This document shows, piece after piece, positions 60,837 to 64,000 of a stretch of 64,000 nt of DNA. The DNA is from Selaginella moellendorffii. Its lineage: Eukaryota > Streptophyta > Lycopodiopsida > Selaginellales > Selaginellaceae. Where the stretch lies: positions 640,331 through 704,330 of the forward strand of contig NW_003314307.1 in the NCBI RefSeq assembly GCF_000143415.4, read 5' to 3'. Position numbers and translations under genes: made by a program. The notes beneath the pieces were generated by a model that saw only the letters and a list, made by a program, of their open reading frames with translations, had not been told where the DNA came from and made no database searches. Positions within the stretch are counted from its first letter, which is position 1, and each line of letters opens with the position of its first letter.

Positions 60837-61658
60837 AACTCCACTCTCTCTGCGAAGTTGGCGAGAGTGGAAGAAGAAGAAGAAGAAAAAAAGGAGAGCT
60901 TCACCAAGAGAAAGGGAGCTAAGTTTTGTTTCCTCACCGTTTCCAGGAAACTTTGATTTCCAGGGACGAAAGCAAGCAAGCTTGTCAATGGAATGCAAAG
61001 TTTGCCGCTTGATTATCCCCATCGAATCGAATCAAAAGCGAAAAGACCTCGGTGTGGTGATCGATGCAACAGGAAGAATTTCGTCCCATTCGCTCGAAAC
61101 CAGCCAATCCAGATCTAGATCCAGGATTGTAGCAATACTTCACCGATTTCAACAGGAAAGCCCCACAGTGCTAGAGACAGCCCAGCCTTTCCGTGAAGCT
61201 TCCATCCCTGAAAAATCTCCCCGCGAGTCTGACTCCGCCCTAAATTCTAGGTTAAATTCAAATTTCAAATCGACCTGGCATGTGCGAATATTCTCCACCC
61301 CGCAGCTGCGCGGAAGCCGGGATCCTGTCCCGTCCGTACGCCTGCCCTAATCTTAGCGCCATGGCCCAGCCCTTAACACTGGCAGTCATGTGTATTGTAA
61401 AAATTAGAAGGGATTAGCCTAGGAAGGGAAGGGAAGGGAAGAAAAGAAAGAGAAGAAAAGAGAGAGAGAGAGAGAGAGAGAGAGGATATCATCAATCGAT
61501 TCTTTTCGTCCTCCCTGTGGCTCTCATCGCGATGATCTTCGAGAATCCTCGCCAAGAGCGTGGGATTGGCGCGCGCTTAGCATTGATCGTGGTTGTGCGC
61601 CAAAACCCTACGAGGTGAGGGGTATTTTGCCGCTCGACGCAGGCGCAGCTCGATAGAA
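60837..61658. promoter_or_regulatory. Spacer between the two Ca2+-ATPase genes with a purine repeat
   Basis: Holds the first pump's 3' UTR and the second's promoter. 61419-61484 is a purine tract of GGGAA repeats passing into a GA run. The region was checked for an upstream exon encoding a calmodulin-binding segment for the next gene; none was found. Confidence 0.5.
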
Positions 61659-63926
61659 ATGGAGGCGCTGATCGTGTCGCGAGGTATGGATTCGTGTTCT
61701 TCGCATCGAGATCGTGAGGAAATCCTGAATCGCTGTCGTGATTTCCTGGTTCTTGGCGGTATTTCGCAGGGCCGCTGCTCGACGACGAGGCCTTCGCGAT
61801 CGATATTTCGACGCTGTCATCCATCGTGCAGCAATCCGACGCGCGCCTCCTCCGCGATCACGGCGGCGTGCTCGGAATCGCGGGCAAGCTCCACGTCCAC
61901 GGCATCGAGCATGGCATCGATCCCTCGGAGCTCGATGCGCGGCGGCGAGCGTTTGGATCCAACACCTACAAGGAATCGCCGCAGAGGAGCGTCCTCTCCT
62001 ACATTCTCGACGCCTCACAGGATCTGACGCTCCTCATCCTGGTGGTCTGCGCGCTCGTCTCCATTGCGGTGGGCATCGCGACGAAGGGATTCCGCGACGG
62101 CTGGTGCGATGGAGCTGGGATCCTCGTCTCCGTCGTGCTGGTGATCACGGTCTCGGCTAGCAGCGATTACCAGCAGGCTGTCCAGTTCCGGGCTCTCGAC
62201 AAGGAGAAGGGAAAGGTCTACATACAGGTCACACGGTCCGCCAAGCGTCGGAGGATCCTAGCGTCAGAGCTGGTGGTCGGTGACATTGTCCATCTCGGCA
62301 TTGGCGATCAGATCCCGGCGGATGGCTTGCTGCTCTACGGCCAGTCGCTGCTGGTGGATGAATCGTGCATGACAGGCGAGAGTGAGATGCGAGCAAAATC
62401 GCCCGAGCAGCCATTCCTCATCTCGGGCACCAAGATTGGCGATGGATCGGGGGTGATGATCGTCACTGGCGTGGGAATGAACACCGAATGGGGGCACAGT
62501 ATGTCGATTCTCAGCGGGGAGGATTCCGGGCAGTCCGAGACTCCTCTCCAGCACAAGCTCCAGGATCTGGCGACGCTCATCGGGAAGATTGGTCTTGGAT
62601 CGGCAGTGGCCATCTTTGTGATCCTGGTGACCAAGTACGTGACTTCGAGGAGAGGCGCTTGGTCGATGCACGACGTGATGAAGGGCGTCCAGTTCTTGTC
62701 CACGGCCGTGACGATCGTGGTGGTGGCGGTGCCCGAGGGGCTTCCTCTGGCGGTGACGCTGTCCCTGGCATTCGCGATGATGAAGATGATGAGCGAGAAG
62801 GCACTCGTGAGGCACCTGGCGGCGTGCGAGACGATGGGGTCCGCGACGTGTATACTGTGCGACAAGACGGGGACGCTCACGACGAATCAGATGACTGTAA
62901 TCAAGTCGTGGATCGGGGACGAGTTACTGGTCGCGGGAAGAACAGAGCGGGTACCGGTGGTGTCAAGATCTTCTCGAGAGATGGTCCTGGAAGGGATCTT
63001 CCAGAACACGAGTGGAGAGGTGGTGGTATGCCCTGGCGAGGCATATGATCCGAAGACCAAGACGGTGGAAGTGATTGGAACTCCCACCGAGACGGCGCTG
63101 CTCCAGTTTGGATTGGACTTGGCGGGCAATTGGCAAGGAGTGGTGTCCGAGGTCCGATCCAGATCCAGGGTCATTCGCGTGGAGCCGTTCAACTCGGTGA
63201 AGAAGATGATGGGAGTTCTGATAGCCGTTAACGGTGGTGGTGAGCAATCGGCTCCCTCGTACCGTGTGCATTGGAAGGGGGCCTCGGAGATAGTTATGGG
63301 AATGTGTGACTGGTACCTCGACTCTCAAGGCAGGAAAGTCGCTCTCGATGACAGCAAAAACTGGGAGCTGAGAGGAATCATCAGAAGGTTTGCAGATGAA
63401 GGTCTGCGAACGCTCTGTTTAGCTTACAGAGACTTGGAGATCGCTCCGCAGGGGGAGGAAGCGCTTCCCCAGCAAGGTTTTGTCTGTGCCGGGATTGTTG
63501 GAATCAAGGATCCGGTGAGGCCCGGGGTGGAGGAAGCTGTAAGGATGTGCATGTCCGCTGGTATCCGAGTAAGAATGGTGACCGGTGATAACTTATACAC
63601 AGCTATGGCGATTGCTCGCGAGTGTGGGATTCTTACGGACGGTGAAGCTGTCGAAGGGCCCGTTTTCAGAAGCTGGACTGGCGAAGAAATGCGGCGAAGA
63701 ATCCCAAAGATGCAGGTAAGTTTTTGATGCTCTGTTTGAGCACTCGTACTTACCTGCCTTTTTCAATCAGATATTAGCAAGATCGAGCCCCTCCGACAAG
63801 CACAGGCTTGTCAAGGAACTGCAAGCCATGGGGGAAGTTGTTGGAGTAACAGGAGATGGAACAAACGATGCCCCTGCTCTCCGTGAAGCAGACATTGGGA
63901 TTTCCATGGGAATAGCTGGAACCGAG
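61659..63926 (+). CDS. Second type P-IIB Ca2+-ATPase, short N-terminus, partial at window end
   Basis: Exons 61659-61683, 61770-63715 and 63771-63926 are visible; the third ends in a GTTGGT donor and the gene continues past the window. The 717 residues seen cover TM1-TM4, TGES, PEGLP, the phosphorylation loop (Asp about 373), KGASE, MVTGDN and TGDGTNDAP. It aligns with the upstream pump throughout, with the same intron positions after LQ/MQ and GTE, so it is a tandem paralogue. It starts [17 protein letters not shown] and lacks about 80 residues, including the calmodulin-binding autoinhibitory helix. It may therefore be constitutively active or differently regulated. The phosphorylation motif reads [10 protein letters not shown] instead of [11 protein letters not shown] missed upstream exon cannot be fully excluded. 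Confidence 0.88.
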
Positions 63927-64000
63927 GTTGGTAGCCCCGATTAAATATTATTCTTCTTAATTCTGCTGGGTAGTTCATGTTTTGCTTTCATGATTTCGTC
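63927..64000 (+). other. Intron of the second Ca2+-ATPase, cut by the window end
   Basis: Begins at the GTTGGT donor; no acceptor lies before the end of the window. Confidence 0.7.

Overview
This window is nuclear plant DNA, and the gene structures point to the lycophyte Selaginella (best guess S. moellendorffii). The genes have very short introns (about 50-110 bp) with clear GT...AG ends. They are separated by only a few hundred bases on the right. The window holds two PPR proteins of the P/L/S class, a group III WRKY factor, an R2R3-MYB, an ASR (ABA/WDS) protein and plant-type P-IIB calcium pumps. The species is an inference from this gene set, not a database result.

Layout. 1-13450 is a nest of LTR retroelements, all on the minus strand. 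A young element (2623-9884) has near-identical 1.14-kb LTRs, a perfect 5-bp target duplication, a PBS and a PPT, but no pol genes. It sits inside an older relative (internal region 1-2622 and 9885-10346, LTR 10347-11458), which itself interrupts a decayed Ty3/gypsy gag-pol copy (11459 to about 13450). 13450-19040 is an AT-rich stretch with one convincing gene, an intronless AT-rich ORF with a bulb-lectin-like C-terminus.

19041-36871 is gene-dense: a DUF604 glycosyltransferase-like protein (-), ribosomal protein S5 (+), cytosolic fructose-1,6-bisphosphatase (-), two tandem ASR-type proteins with Y/G/S-rich repeats (-), an FAD amine oxidase-like protein (-), a broken LRR receptor-like gene (+), MIC60/mitofilin (-), a conserved plant protein of unknown function (+) and a PPR protein (-). 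36872-47517 is looser and repeat-rich. It holds a small secreted orphan protein (-) with two relics, a PRKRIP1-like splicing factor (-), an intact LRR receptor-like protein (+) and a PPR relic (-). 47518-64000 is dense again: MYB (-), PPR (-), a glyoxalase-fold protein (-), WRKY (+), a pepsin-type aspartic protease (+) and two tandem type IIB Ca2+-ATPases (+); the second runs off the window.

The genes do not form one pathway; most are ordinary housekeeping, signalling or organelle genes. Groups that belong together are the ASR pair, made with an FBPase fragment by one tandem duplication; the LRR gene and its relic; the secreted orphan and its relics; and the Ca2+-ATPase pair. Exon borders were placed by eye from splice consensus, reading frame and family similarity. 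Frames were checked to close in every multi-exon model given here.
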